From Thiogranum sp963752745 (GTDB lineage: Bacteria > Pseudomonadota > Gammaproteobacteria > DSM-19610): a stretch of 64,000 bases of DNA. Under the pieces are notes generated by a model. It worked only from the letters and a program-made list of their open reading frames with translations, ran no database searches and was not told the origin of the DNA. Below, in pieces: positions 1 to 8,757 of this stretch. How positions within the stretch are numbered: position 1 is the stretch's first letter; every line of letters starts with the position of its first letter. Where the stretch lies: positions 1-64,000 of the forward strand of contig CAVWAK010000008.1 in NCBI GenBank assembly GCA_963752745.1, given 5' to 3'. A program made the position numbers and the translations under genes.

Positions 1-566
1 TCGGAGTGCGGCAGCCCGGCAGGCAGCTGGGCTTCGACGGTATAACTGACGGTGACCGGATACTGGTGAGTGGGCCGGTGGGTGATCATGGTATCGCTGT
101 GCTGCTGGCACGAGAGCAGTTTGGTTTGCGCGGCGATGTATTCTCTGACGCCGCGAGTGTCCTGCCTTTCACACGCGCAGCGCTGGCGCATGACGGGTTA
201 CGCTTTATGCGCGATCCAACCCGTGGCGGACTCGCTACTGTCTGTCACGAAATCAGTCAACACACCGGTCTTGGTATACGTATGCAGCAACCGGATGTAC
301 CGGTTCGTGATGCCGTGCAATCTGTGTGCGAGATGCTGGGCTACGACCCGTTTTACCTCGCTTGCGAAGGTCGGGTTGTCGCGGTGATCGACGCTGCCCA
401 GGCGGATATGCTGCTGGCAGACTGGCGACGCCTGCCGCAGGGTGATGAAGCTGCTGTCATAGGTACTGTGAACAGGCAGTCCGATAAGGTTTTGCTGGTC
501 ACCGAACTGGGCGGTGAACGGATACTCGACGAACTCGAGGATGACCCGTTGCCAAGGATCTGTTGA
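1..566 (+). CDS. hypE: HypE hydrogenase maturation protein, C-terminal part
   Basis: The gene enters from the left edge, so only about the last 187 codons are present. HypE is an AIRS/PurM-like ATPase that works with HypF in the cytoplasm. It dehydrates the carbamoyl group carried on its C-terminal cysteine to a thiocyanate, the source of the CN ligands of [NiFe]-hydrogenase. The C-terminal PRIC with its terminal cysteine is present and directly followed by TGA, the family hallmark. The RDPTRGGLA segment of the AIRS C domain is also visible. The stop codon overlaps the ATG of the next gene by one base, so translation may be coupled. Hydrogenase structural genes would be expected to the left, outside the window. 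Confidence 0.95.
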   Translation, partial: GVRQPGRQLGFDGITDGDRILVSGPVGDHGIAVLLAREQFGLRGDVFSDAASVLPFTRAALAHDGLRFMRDPTRGGLATVCHEISQHTGLGIRMQQPDVPVRDAVQSVCEMLGYDPFYLACEGRVVAVIDAAQADMLLADWRRLPQGDEAAVIGTVNRQSDKVLLVTELGGERILDELEDDPLPRIC

Positions 567-2011
567 TGCGTGGGATCTTCAAGCGACCGGTAGCACTTGC
601 CTTGATGCTGCTCGTGATTTCGGGCGGCGCCTTTGCGGTTGCGGGCTCCGCTTCACACGGCGATCCCATTGCCCCGGTAGTTCTCGGCGTGACGGGCCTG
701 CTGTTCGTCGCGCTGCTGGGCCGGTTCAGCGCCCGTAAAATGGGCCTGCCCTCGGTGATGGGTGAGCTGACCATCGGCATTATCGTCGGTAACCTCGCAC
801 TGTTCTTCCAGTTTGAACTTATCCTCGTGCTGCGCGAGGGGCTTCATGTGTTCGATACGCTGCAGAATTTTCTGCAGCAGGCACAGCCGGAGCAGGCGCT
901 TTGTAACGGCCTGGTTGAGGACCGGGATCGCTGGATCATAGACGTGCTGGGTGGACCTCACGGTAACGAACTATTGCAGATCGCCCATACCGTTGACGTC
1001 TTCTCCCGGTACGGCATCATTTTCATGTTGTTCCTGGTCGGGCTGGAAACAAATATAGAGGAAATGCTGAAGGTCGGGGGCGATTCTGTACGCGTCGCGC
1101 TGATCGGTGTTCTCGTTCCGTTCCTCCTTGGTGTCGCCGCCACCTATGCTTTTACATCCGATGTATCACTGCATACCGCCCTGTTTCTCGGTGCAGCACT
1201 CAGTGCTACCAGTGTGGGGATCACGGTGCGAGTATTAAATGATCTCAACCTCGGACAGTCGCGTCTTGTGCGCACGGTTCTCGGGGCCGCTGTATTTGAT
1301 GACATCCTCGGATTGCTTATGCTGGCGGTGGTGAGTGGTATCGTTGTATCCGGAAATATCGAGTTAGGGCAAATTGCCAGGGTGATTCTGCTTGCCACGA
1401 TATTTCTCGGCGGCGCAATTTTTCTCGGGCCTTACTTCCTGCGTTTGATTATTCGCCTGGTGCGACACCTGGACCTGGTGGAGGCGAAGATGTTCGTCTC
1501 CTACATGTTTGTCATGGTGCTCGCGTGGCTGGCCAATCTGTCGGGTCTGGCGACTATTATCGGCGCCTTTACCGCCGGTCTGATTCTGCATGACGCTTAT
1601 TTTAAATACTGGGGGGATCATGCCCGCCACAGTGTGAGTATCCATGATCTCATCATGCCACTTGAGGTTATCCTGGTGCCGATTTTCTTTGTGCTAATGG
1701 GGCTGCAGGTCAAGCTGGAATCTTTTCTCGACTGGCATGTGGTCAGTCTGGCTGCAGGCCTGCTGGTGGCGGCTATTCTCGGCAAACTGGTCTGTGGTCT
1801 GGGTGTGGGGAGGTCGATGAACCGCCTGGCCATCGGTTTCGGCATGCTGCCACGCGGTGAAGTAGGGCTTATCTTTGCGGCTATCGGGAGAAGTCTCGGG
1901 GTTGTCAGTGATGCGTTGTTTTCGTCCCTGGTCCTGGTGGTGATTGTCACCACACTACTGGCCCCACCCCTGCTCAAGTTGGCACTCAGAAACGAAGCGC
2001 GTACAACATGA
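566..2011 (+). CDS. CPA2-family cation:proton antiporter (KefB/NapA-like)
   Basis: A polytopic inner-membrane protein of about 481 residues with some 12-13 hydrophobic segments. It matches monovalent cation:proton antiporter-2 proteins. The segment VFDDILGL holds the paired aspartates of the ion-binding site of this family, and LGAALSATSVGITVRVL is the typical unwound-helix region before it. There is no C-terminal RCK/TrkA-N domain, so it is not a full KefB/KefC. Between the second and third membrane segments (about residues 85-140) lies a roughly 55-residue hydrophilic stretch, longer than usual. The ATG at 566 overlaps the hypE stop (TGATG). A TTG one codon upstream is a less likely start. 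The transported ion cannot be read from sequence. Confidence 0.87.
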   Translation: MRGIFKRPVALALMLLVISGGAFAVAGSASHGDPIAPVVLGVTGLLFVALLGRFSARKMGLPSVMGELTIGIIVGNLALFFQFELILVLREGLHVFDTLQNFLQQAQPEQALCNGLVEDRDRWIIDVLGGPHGNELLQIAHTVDVFSRYGIIFMLFLVGLETNIEEMLKVGGDSVRVALIGVLVPFLLGVAATYAFTSDVSLHTALFLGAALSATSVGITVRVLNDLNLGQSRLVRTVLGAAVFDDILGLLMLAVVSGIVVSGNIELGQIARVILLATIFLGGAIFLGPYFLRLIIRLVRHLDLVEAKMFVSYMFVMVLAWLANLSGLATIIGAFTAGLILHDAYFKYWGDHARHSVSIHDLIMPLEVILVPIFFVLMGLQVKLESFLDWHVVSLAAGLLVAAILGKLVCGLGVGRSMNRLAIGFGMLPRGEVGLIFAAIGRSLGVVSDALFSSLVLVVIVTTLLAPPLLKLALRNEARTT

Positions 2012-2246
2012 ACGCTTTTTGATCAGGCAAAATTCGCGTAACATTATGTAATATATATATAAACATAAAGAATTTGCCGTGCCTGGCGTTTGGCGGTCGC
2101 CAGCAGATGTCGTAGTTCAACTGCTGTGGTTGGTACCGCGCATAAAAGTGCTGCGTCGCGGACTACATTTCATCCCCACAGTCTGCTACACTGCGCGGGT
2201 TTTCAGACGCCCTCATGCGATTGTTTTCGGGTGGCGTGTATTAGAG

Positions 2247-2267
2247 TGGGCCTTAGGCCCATTTTTT
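2247..2267 (+). terminator. intrinsic terminator or attenuator hairpin upstream of rimP
   Basis: A perfect 6-bp GC-rich stem (TGGGCC/GGCCCA) with a 3-nt loop is followed by six T residues. It lies about 180 bp before rimP, so it may end transcription from upstream or act as an attenuator in the rimP-nusA-infB leader. NusA-linked autoregulation of this operon is known in enterobacteria; a role here is inference. Confidence 0.6.
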
Positions 2268-2291
2268 ATTTCTGGTGGAGTAGTACTCCTG

Positions 2292-2436
2292 CAAGGCGAT
2301 ATGTTCGGCTCCCTTCGGGCAAGGCAAAAGCGGCCATCTGCGGCGTTACTTGCTCTTGGGTAGATGGCTACCCCGGCGGACAAGTGCCTTGCAGCTGACC
2401 GCTTCTTGGCTTGCTGAAGCCGAACATATCGCCTTG
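2292..2436. repeat. 145-bp palindromic element in the rimP leader
   Basis: The outer arms, 2292-2310 and 2418-2436, are perfect 19-bp inverted repeats. Nested inside is a second imperfect inverted repeat: AAGCGGCCATCTGC near 2328 pairs with GCAGCTGACCGCTT near 2390. The whole segment can fold into one long hairpin. Its right arm ends at the base before the rimP Shine-Dalgarno AAGGA (2437-2441). It has no convincing gene and resembles a non-autonomous palindromic (MITE- or REP-like) dispersed repeat. The rest of 2012-2446 holds only the terminator-like hairpin and no gene. Confidence 0.75.
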
Positions 2437-2446
2437 AAGGATCGAA

Positions 2447-2923
2447 ATGCCGCGCGAATCGGTTGAATTGCGCAAGCTCCTGGAGCCTGCGGTAACGGCC
2501 CTGGGCTACGAGCTGGTGGGTGTTGAGTTCCTGCATGGCAAGACGGGTGTGTTGCGCATCTATATAGATAGTGCCGAGGGCATTAGTGTTGGTGACTGCC
2601 AGGCTGTGAGTCACCAGGTGAGCGGTATCCTTGAAGTAGAGGATCCGATTCGAGGGCAATACTCGCTGGAAGTGTCGTCTCCCGGACTGGATCGACCGCT
2701 GTATCAGGCTTGCGATTTTGAACGTTTTGCCGGTCACCAGGTGACCTTGCACTTGCTGGCGCCAGTCGCCGGGCAACGCAAATTCAAGGGTGTGTTGGGT
2801 GGCTTGAGAGATGGTCAGGTCGTCATTGAGATGGACGAGGAAGAACTGGTGGTTGCAGTGGACGAGATCGACCAGGCACGACTGGTTCCGGACTACAATT
2901 CGCATCGCGTGGAGGGTGCGTAA
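2447..2923 (+). CDS. rimP: ribosome maturation factor RimP
   Basis: 158 residues, the usual RimP length. RimP is a cytoplasmic factor that binds free 30S subunits and helps their assembly. The N-terminal alpha/beta domain carries LGYELVGVEF, RIYID and the conserved SPGLDRPL motif near residue 80; a C-terminal Sm-like beta barrel follows. The ATG is preceded at good spacing by AAGGA. It is the first gene of the rimP-nusA-infB cluster, ending one base before the nusA ATG. An unusual palindromic repeat fills its leader and touches its ribosome-binding site. Confidence 0.97.
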   Translation: MPRESVELRKLLEPAVTALGYELVGVEFLHGKTGVLRIYIDSAEGISVGDCQAVSHQVSGILEVEDPIRGQYSLEVSSPGLDRPLYQACDFERFAGHQVTLHLLAPVAGQRKFKGVLGGLRDGQVVIEMDEEELVVAVDEIDQARLVPDYNSHRVEGA

Positions 2924-4447
2924 ATGAGCAAAGAAATTCTGATGGTTGTAGATGCAGTCTCTAACGAGAAAGGTGTGGACAGGGAAGTAATTTTCTCTGC
3001 TATCGAGACTGCGCTGGCATCGGCTACCAAGAAGCGGCATCAATACGATATCGATGCTCGAGTTGCTATCGATCGCGAAACAGGTGATTACGATACGTTC
3101 CGCCGCTGGGTGGTGGTCAATGAGCACCCCGAGTCGGAAGATGACGAAGAGGGTGGTTATCGCTATCCAACGCGGCAGCTTCTGCTGGAAGCGGCGCTCT
3201 TTGATGATCCCGAAATCCAGGTCGGTGATTATGTCGAAGAGCAGATAGATTCTGTTGATTTCGGGCGTATCGGCGCGCAAACGGCAAAACAGGTGATCGT
3301 GCAGAAAGTGCGTGAAGCCGAACGTGCCCAGGTCGTTGAAGCCTACAATGATCGTATTGGCGAGCTGGTAACCGGTATCGTCAAGCGTGTTGAGCGCGGA
3401 AATGTTTACCTTGATCTTGGCGGTAACGCCGAGGCAATTATTTATCGGGAAGAAATGATCCCGCGTGAAGCCGTGCGTCCCGGTGACCGTTTGCGTGGTT
3501 ATCTTCACGACGTGCGTACAGAGCAGCGTGGTCCACAGCTTTTCGTCAGCCGTGTAGCCCCGGAATTTCTTGTCGAGTTGTTCAAGCTGGAAGTGCCTGA
3601 AGTCGGCCAGGAGCTTATCGATATTCTGGGTGCGGCACGCGACCCCGGTCTGCGCGCCAAGATTGCAGTCAGATCCAACGATCCGCGTATCGATCCGGTC
3701 GGTGCCTGTGTTGGCATGCGTGGTTCACGCGTGCAGACCGTGTCCACCGAACTCGCTGGTGAACGCGTAGACATTATTCTTTGGGATGAAAATCCGGCGC
3801 AGTTTGTTATCAACGCCATGTCGCCTGCTGAAGTGGTCTCTATCGTTGTCGATGAGGATCGCAACAGCATGGATGTTGCCGTAACCACCGAACAGCTTTC
3901 GCAGGCGATTGGCCGCGGTGGTCAGAATGTTCGCCTTGCGTCCCAGCTGACGGGGTGGGAGCTGAACGTCATGGACGAGCAGCAGGCGGCAGAGAAATCC
4001 GATGAAGAAACGCAGAAACTTCAGAAGTTGTTTATGGATGATCTGGATGTCGATGAAGAGGTCGCTGTCATCCTGGTTCAGGAAGGTTTCTCCTCGGTGG
4101 AAGAAATCGCCTATGTGCCGAACAGCGAACTAATGCAGATCGAGGAATTTGAAGAAGATATCGTCGAGGAACTGCGCGGGCGCGCCCGTGATGTGTTGCT
4201 GACACGCGCTATCGTCAATGAAGAGGGCGTCAGTGGTAAAGAGCCGGCGCAGGACCTGTTGGAAATGGACGGTATGGATGAAGACCTGGCCTTTTCTTTG
4301 GCAGCCAAAGGCATTGTGACTATGGAAGACCTCGCAGAGCAGGCGATCGACGATCTGATGGAGATTGACGGCATGGATGAAGAGCGTGCCGGCAAATTGA
4401 TTATGACTGCGCGCGCCCCCTGGTTTGCGGAAGAAGAACAAGGCTGA
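2924..4447 (+). CDS. nusA: transcription termination/antitermination factor NusA
   Basis: 507 residues, close to E. coli NusA. It binds RNA polymerase and modulates pausing, Rho-dependent termination and antitermination. Domains in order: an N-terminal polymerase-binding domain (1 to about 125), S1 (about 135-200, GELVTGIVKRVERGNVYLDLG), two KH domains (about 230-345, with VGMRGSRV and AIGRGGQN), and two acidic helix-hairpin-helix repeats at the C terminus (from about 365). The duplicated C-terminal repeats are typical of gammaproteobacteria, where they contact the alpha subunit. It directly abuts rimP and is followed 20 bp later by infB, so co-transcription is likely. Confidence 0.98.
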   Translation: MSKEILMVVDAVSNEKGVDREVIFSAIETALASATKKRHQYDIDARVAIDRETGDYDTFRRWVVVNEHPESEDDEEGGYRYPTRQLLLEAALFDDPEIQVGDYVEEQIDSVDFGRIGAQTAKQVIVQKVREAERAQVVEAYNDRIGELVTGIVKRVERGNVYLDLGGNAEAIIYREEMIPREAVRPGDRLRGYLHDVRTEQRGPQLFVSRVAPEFLVELFKLEVPEVGQELIDILGAARDPGLRAKIAVRSNDPRIDPVGACVGMRGSRVQTVSTELAGERVDIILWDENPAQFVINAMSPAEVVSIVVDEDRNSMDVAVTTEQLSQAIGRGGQNVRLASQLTGWELNVMDEQQAAEKSDEETQKLQKLFMDDLDVDEEVAVILVQEGFSSVEEIAYVPNSELMQIEEFEEDIVEELRGRARDVLLTRAIVNEEGVSGKEPAQDLLEMDGMDEDLAFSLAAKGIVTMEDLAEQAIDDLMEIDGMDEERAGKLIMTARAPWFAEEEQG

Positions 4448-4467
4448 GTCGAGGAGACGCCTGAACG

Positions 4468-7011
4468 ATGACGGATGTAACGGTACGACAGTTTGCAGAT
4501 GTGGTGGGTTTACCTGTTGATCGCCTGTTGGCGCAACTGGGTGAGGCTGGTCTGAGCATATCGGATGCGGACGCCACCATCTCTGACAAAGAAAAAATGC
4601 AGCTGCTCAGTTTCCTGCGCAAAAGTCACGGGAAAACCGAAGTGCTCGGTAGTGGAACCCAGCCAAAGAAAGTGACGCTGAGGCGCAAATCACACAGTGA
4701 ACTGAGAACGACTGCTTCCGCGCGTGGCAGTACTGCCAGGACCGTTAGTGTCGAGGTGCGAAAAAAACGGACCTACGTCAAACGTGCTGAACTGGTTGCC
4801 GAGGAAGAGGAGCGTTTAAAGCAGGAAGCTGATGAAAAGGCTCAGTTGCTTGCAGAACGCGAAGCCAGTCAAAAAGCTGAGCAGGATGCCTTGCGTCTTG
4901 TCGAGGAAGAAGCCGCGCGCCGCGCCGAGGAAGACCGCAAGCGCTCGGAAGAATCGAAGCGCAAGCAGGACGAGGCTGCCAGCCAGAAGGTCGAGGAAGA
5001 ACGTTTGAAGGCTGCCGAGCAGGCGCAGGCGCAGACGCGTGCCGAACAGGAAGCGCGACAGCAGAAAACCGAAAACGAACGCAAGACCAAACGCCACGAA
5101 GCCGGTGATCGTCACACCAAGTATGGGCGACAGGAACTCCATGTTGCCGATGGCAAGGGTGGTCGTCGCAAGAAGAAGAAGCCAAGACGTGCCAGTAGCT
5201 CGATCCGTACCAGTGGTGAACACGGATTCGAGAGACCGACTGCACCGGTGGTGCACGAAGTAGAAATCCCGGAAGCCATTACTGTGTCTGAACTGGCACA
5301 AAAAATGTCTGTAAAGGGTGCCGAGCTGGTCAAGTCGCTGATGAAAATGGGCGTCATGGCGACGATCAACCAGAGTCTCGATCAGGATACTGCGACTCTG
5401 TTGGTGGAGGAGCTGGGACACGTTGTCAAACTGGTCAGCGACGACAGTCTGGAAAGCCAGTTTGATGAGCTCGCTGCGCAGGTTGTGTCTGGCGAACAGG
5501 TGCCGCGACCTCCAGTTGTGACTATTATGGGTCACGTTGACCACGGCAAAACCTCGTTACTCGATTATATTCGCAGTACACGTGTAGCTTCCGGTGAGGC
5601 GGGTGGTATTACCCAGCACATTGGTGCCTACCATGTTGATACTGACAAGGGCACAATCAGCTTCCTGGATACACCGGGCCACGCCGCGTTTACAGCCATG
5701 CGTGCCCGCGGTGCAAAAGTGACCGATATTGTTATTCTGGTGGTGGCTGCCGACGACGGTGCCAAGCCGCAGACGGTTGAAGCTGTCCAGCACAGCAAGG
5801 CTGCTGGTGTACCGATGGTTGTTGCGGTGAACAAGATTGACAAGCCGGAAGCCGATACCGAACGTGTCAAAAACGAGCTGTCGCAATACGAAGTCATACC
5901 TGAAGACTGGGGTGGTGATACGCAGTTCATCGAGGTTTCGGCCAAGACAGGCCAGGGTATTGACGAATTGCTCGATGCCATTCTGTTGCAAGCCGAGGTG
6001 CTGGAACTGAAGGCCGTCGAAGATTGCCCGGCACAGGGTGTAGTCATTGAGTCTTCGCTCGACAAGGGCCGTGGCCCGGTAGCTACCGTGCTGATTCAGA
6101 ATGGTGTGCTGAAGAAAGGTGACACGCTTATCGCCGGCCAGGAACTGGGGCGCGTGCGCGCCATGTTCGACGAATCAGGTGCTGCAATCGAATCTGCTGG
6201 CCCGTCCATGCCAGCCGTGGTGCTGGGGCTCTCGGGCACGCCGAACGCCGGCGAAGACGTGCTGGTAATTAACGATGAGCGCAAGGCGCGTGAGCTTGCG
6301 GATTACCGTCAGCAGAAAATCCGCGAAGTTAAACTGGCCAAGCAACAGCAGGCCAAGCTGGACGACATGTTTTCACGCATGGGTGCTGGCGAACAGTCCA
6401 CACTCAACATCGTGTTAAAAGCCGATGTACAGGGCAGTGTCGAGGCTTTGCGCGAATCCCTTACAAATATCCTGACCGACGAGGTTGTGGTCAAGGTGGT
6501 ATCTGCCGGCGTCGGTGGTATTAACGAAACCGATGCCAACCTGGCTGTGGCATCAAATGCCGTAATTATCGGCTTCAATGTGCGTGCCGACGCCTCTGCG
6601 CGTCGGATTGTCGAAGAACATGGACTGGATCTGCGTTACTACAGCATCATTTACGAGGCTATCGACCAGATCAAGTCGGCGGTCTCCGGTATGTTGTCAC
6701 CGGAAGTAACCGAGGAAATTATCGGTCTTGCCGAAGTGCGTGATGTATTCCGGGCGCCAAAAATCGGCGCTATCGCTGGCTGTATGGTTGTCGACGGTGT
6801 CGTCAAACGCAGTTCCCCGATTCGTGTGTTGCGCGAAAACGTGGTTATCTTCGAAGGCGAACTGGAATCACTGCGGCGTTTCAAGGATGACGTCAACGAG
6901 GTTCGCAGTGGCACCGAATGTGGTATCGGCGTGAAGAGCTACAATGACGTCCAGGTTGGAGACCAGATTGAGGTCTTCGAACGGACTGAAACAGCGCGCG
7001 TGGTCGAGTAG
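4468..7011 (+). CDS. infB: translation initiation factor IF-2
   Basis: 847 residues. This GTPase brings initiator tRNA to the 30S subunit and promotes subunit joining. The order is an N-terminal IF2N domain (1 to about 50), a long charged Glu/Lys/Ala-rich coiled region (about 110-250), a second IF2N-type domain (about 268-320), the G domain with GHVDHGKT near residue 355, DTPGH and NKID near 455, then domains II, III and C2. The ATG follows a GAGG-type site. A shorter IF-2 form from an internal start is known in E. coli but was not identified here. Confidence 0.98.
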   Translation: MTDVTVRQFADVVGLPVDRLLAQLGEAGLSISDADATISDKEKMQLLSFLRKSHGKTEVLGSGTQPKKVTLRRKSHSELRTTASARGSTARTVSVEVRKKRTYVKRAELVAEEEERLKQEADEKAQLLAEREASQKAEQDALRLVEEEAARRAEEDRKRSEESKRKQDEAASQKVEEERLKAAEQAQAQTRAEQEARQQKTENERKTKRHEAGDRHTKYGRQELHVADGKGGRRKKKKPRRASSSIRTSGEHGFERPTAPVVHEVEIPEAITVSELAQKMSVKGAELVKSLMKMGVMATINQSLDQDTATLLVEELGHVVKLVSDDSLESQFDELAAQVVSGEQVPRPPVVTIMGHVDHGKTSLLDYIRSTRVASGEAGGITQHIGAYHVDTDKGTISFLDTPGHAAFTAMRARGAKVTDIVILVVAADDGAKPQTVEAVQHSKAAGVPMVVAVNKIDKPEADTERVKNELSQYEVIPEDWGGDTQFIEVSAKTGQGIDELLDAILLQAEVLELKAVEDCPAQGVVIESSLDKGRGPVATVLIQNGVLKKGDTLIAGQELGRVRAMFDESGAAIESAGPSMPAVVLGLSGTPNAGEDVLVINDERKARELADYRQQKIREVKLAKQQQAKLDDMFSRMGAGEQSTLNIVLKADVQGSVEALRESLTNILTDEVVVKVVSAGVGGINETDANLAVASNAVIIGFNVRADASARRIVEEHGLDLRYYSIIYEAIDQIKSAVSGMLSPEVTEEIIGLAEVRDVFRAPKIGAIAGCMVVDGVVKRSSPIRVLRENVVIFEGELESLRRFKDDVNEVRSGTECGIGVKSYNDVQVGDQIEVFERTETARVVE

Positions 7012-7025
7012 ACCATCGCTTTCTA

Positions 7026-7406
7026 ATGCCACGAGACTTTCCCAGAACCCGCCGTGTGGGTGAACAGCTGCAACGAGAGTTGGCGACCCTGATTCGTGAC
7101 GAGATAAATGATCCTCGTCTCGGCATGGTCAGTGTGTCCGCCGTTGAAGTATCACGCGACCTGTCACACGCCAAAGTGTATTTCTCCACATTGGGCGTTC
7201 CGGAAGACGCTACGGCATCACTACATGTGCTGGAAGGTGCGGCAGGTTTTCTTCGCCATCAGCTGGGTTCGCGGCTGGCGATGCGGCATGTGCCGCAGTT
7301 GCATTTTAAACAGGATCATTCCCTCGAAGAGGGAGCTCGTCTCAGTGCCCTGATTGATACCGCAGTGCGCGGTGATCAGCATGACGACGACGAGACAGAA
7401 AACTGA
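7026..7406 (+). CDS. rbfA: 30S ribosome-binding factor RbfA
   Basis: 126 residues with the KH-like fold of RbfA. It binds the 30S subunit near the 5' end of 16S rRNA during late maturation. Typical segments are RRVGEQLQRELATLIRDE at the N terminus, DPRLGMVSVSAVEVSRDLSHAKVY, and LRHQLGSRLAMRHVPQLHF near the end. It starts 14 bp after infB and is followed 14 bp later by truB, the conserved order. Nothing unusual was seen. Confidence 0.97.
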   Translation: MPRDFPRTRRVGEQLQRELATLIRDEINDPRLGMVSVSAVEVSRDLSHAKVYFSTLGVPEDATASLHVLEGAAGFLRHQLGSRLAMRHVPQLHFKQDHSLEEGARLSALIDTAVRGDQHDDDETEN

Positions 7407-7420
7407 GGTTGTAAGTAGTT

Positions 7421-8338
7421 ATGGGACGACGCCGCGCTAGAGGTCGAGACGTCAACGGTATTCTGTTGCTGGATAAACCGACGGGGATAACCTCCAATGA
7501 GGCCCTGCAGCAGGTCAAACGGTTGTATTTTGCCAAAAAGGCCGGGCATACAGGCAGCCTGGATCCGCTGGCATCCGGTGTGCTGCCGATCTGCATGGGT
7601 GAGGCCACCAAGATATCCGCGTTCCTGCTGGACGCCGACAAGCGCTACCAGGTGCGTTGCCAGCTGGGGATAACAACCGCCACCGCAGATGCGGAAGGTG
7701 ATGTGCTGGAAACCCGGCCAGTCAGTGCCTATACCCGGCAGCAGCTGGAAACAGTATTTGATGAATTTCGCGGTGATATCGAACAGATACCGCCGATGTA
7801 TTCAGCGCTCAAACATGAAGGGCAGCGGCTCTACAAGCTGGCCAGGCAGGGCGTAGAGGTCGAACGCGAAGCGCGTCCGGTGAGCATTTTCGAACTGACT
7901 CTCACCGGGCAGGGCGACGACTGGCTGGACATCGACGTGCATTGTTCCAAGGGCACCTATGTCCGCACGCTTGCTGAGGATATTGGCGAGCGTCTGGGAT
8001 GTGGCGCGCACGTATCGGCGTTGCGGCGAACTTCGGTGGGGCCCTATGCGGATGACAATCTGGTCACTCTGGAACGGCTTGAAGACCTGAAAGACAACGA
8101 TATGCCAGCCATGGATAACCTGCTGCTGCCCATCGAAACAGCGCTAACCCAATGGCCTGATGTGGAATTATCCGCAGATGCATCGTTTTACCTGCAGCAG
8201 GGCCAGCCGGTTCTGGTCCCGCACGCGCCCACCAGCGGCTGGGTAAGGCTGTATGCCACCAACCGGCTGTTTATCGGCATGGGAGAGATCCTGGACGACG
8301 GCCGGGTTGCCCCGCGCCGTTTGATGAAAAGCGCCTAA
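7421..8338 (+). CDS. truB: tRNA pseudouridine(55) synthase TruB
   Basis: 305 residues. TruB converts U55 in the T loop of tRNAs to pseudouridine. The catalytic aspartate lies at residue 48 in GHTGSLDPLASG, the canonical position. Other family segments are LLLDKPTGITSN at the N terminus and IPPMYSALKHEGQRLYKLAR in the middle. A C-terminal RNA-binding extension follows (about 250-305). It sits between rbfA and rpsO as in most gammaproteobacteria. The N terminus is unusually arginine-rich (MGRRRARGRDV) but includes no extra domain. Confidence 0.97.
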   Translation: MGRRRARGRDVNGILLLDKPTGITSNEALQQVKRLYFAKKAGHTGSLDPLASGVLPICMGEATKISAFLLDADKRYQVRCQLGITTATADAEGDVLETRPVSAYTRQQLETVFDEFRGDIEQIPPMYSALKHEGQRLYKLARQGVEVEREARPVSIFELTLTGQGDDWLDIDVHCSKGTYVRTLAEDIGERLGCGAHVSALRRTSVGPYADDNLVTLERLEDLKDNDMPAMDNLLLPIETALTQWPDVELSADASFYLQQGQPVLVPHAPTSGWVRLYATNRLFIGMGEILDDGRVAPRRLMKSA

Positions 8339-8433
8339 GCTATTGAGTCCAATAGAGTAGGCAGTTAGAATACGCGGCCTTCGTCTGGCCTGTTCGCTGG
8401 ATGAAATTTTTGTAATCAAGCTTGGAGTAAATA

Positions 8434-8703
8434 ATGGCTTTAACTACCGAACAGAAGAAACAGATTGTCAGTGACTACCAGCAAGCACCGGAAGATACCG
8501 GTTCCCCGGAAGTGCAAGTTGCACTGCTGAGTGCCAATATTCAGGAACTGACTGACCACTTTCAGAAACACAAACATGATCATCATTCCCGCCAGGGTTT
8601 ACTGCGTATGGTCAGCAACCGTCGCAAACTGCTCGACTACCTCAAGGGTAAGGATGTTTCGCGCTATCAGGATTTGATCGGCCGACTGGGTCTGCGTCGC
8701 TGA
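8434..8703 (+). CDS. rpsO: 30S ribosomal protein S15
   Basis: 89 residues, the standard length. S15 is a primary 16S rRNA-binding protein of the small-subunit platform. The four-helix sequence is clear, with TGSPEVQVALL, HKHDHHSRQGLLRMVSNRRKLLDYL and a terminal LGLRR. The ATG is preceded by GGAG at 8424-8427. About 95 bp separate it from truB, room for its own promoter, as known in E. coli where S15 also represses its own translation. Here that control is inference. Confidence 0.98.
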   Translation: MALTTEQKKQIVSDYQQAPEDTGSPEVQVALLSANIQELTDHFQKHKHDHHSRQGLLRMVSNRRKLLDYLKGKDVSRYQDLIGRLGLRR

Positions 8704-8757
8704 TTCGTTTCGATTACCACTCTATTAACCGCAGTAGCCAGCTGTAAGGACTAACCA

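Noticed and set aside
2012..2290. Possible tRNA gene before rimP, as in E. coli (metY)
   Set aside because: No cloverleaf or CCA-type acceptor pattern could be built from the sequence.
2079..2363. Small plus-strand frame before rimP
   Set aside because: It runs through the terminator-like hairpin and half of the palindromic repeat, has no ribosome-binding site and no protein-like pattern.
2213..3508. Long open frame on the minus strand (431 codons)
   Set aside because: It lies fully opposite rimP and nusA, whose families are certain; its translation has no domain and comes from codon bias of the real genes.
4816..5544. Open frame of 242 codons on the minus strand
   Set aside because: Opposite the charged repeat region of infB; low-complexity shadow.
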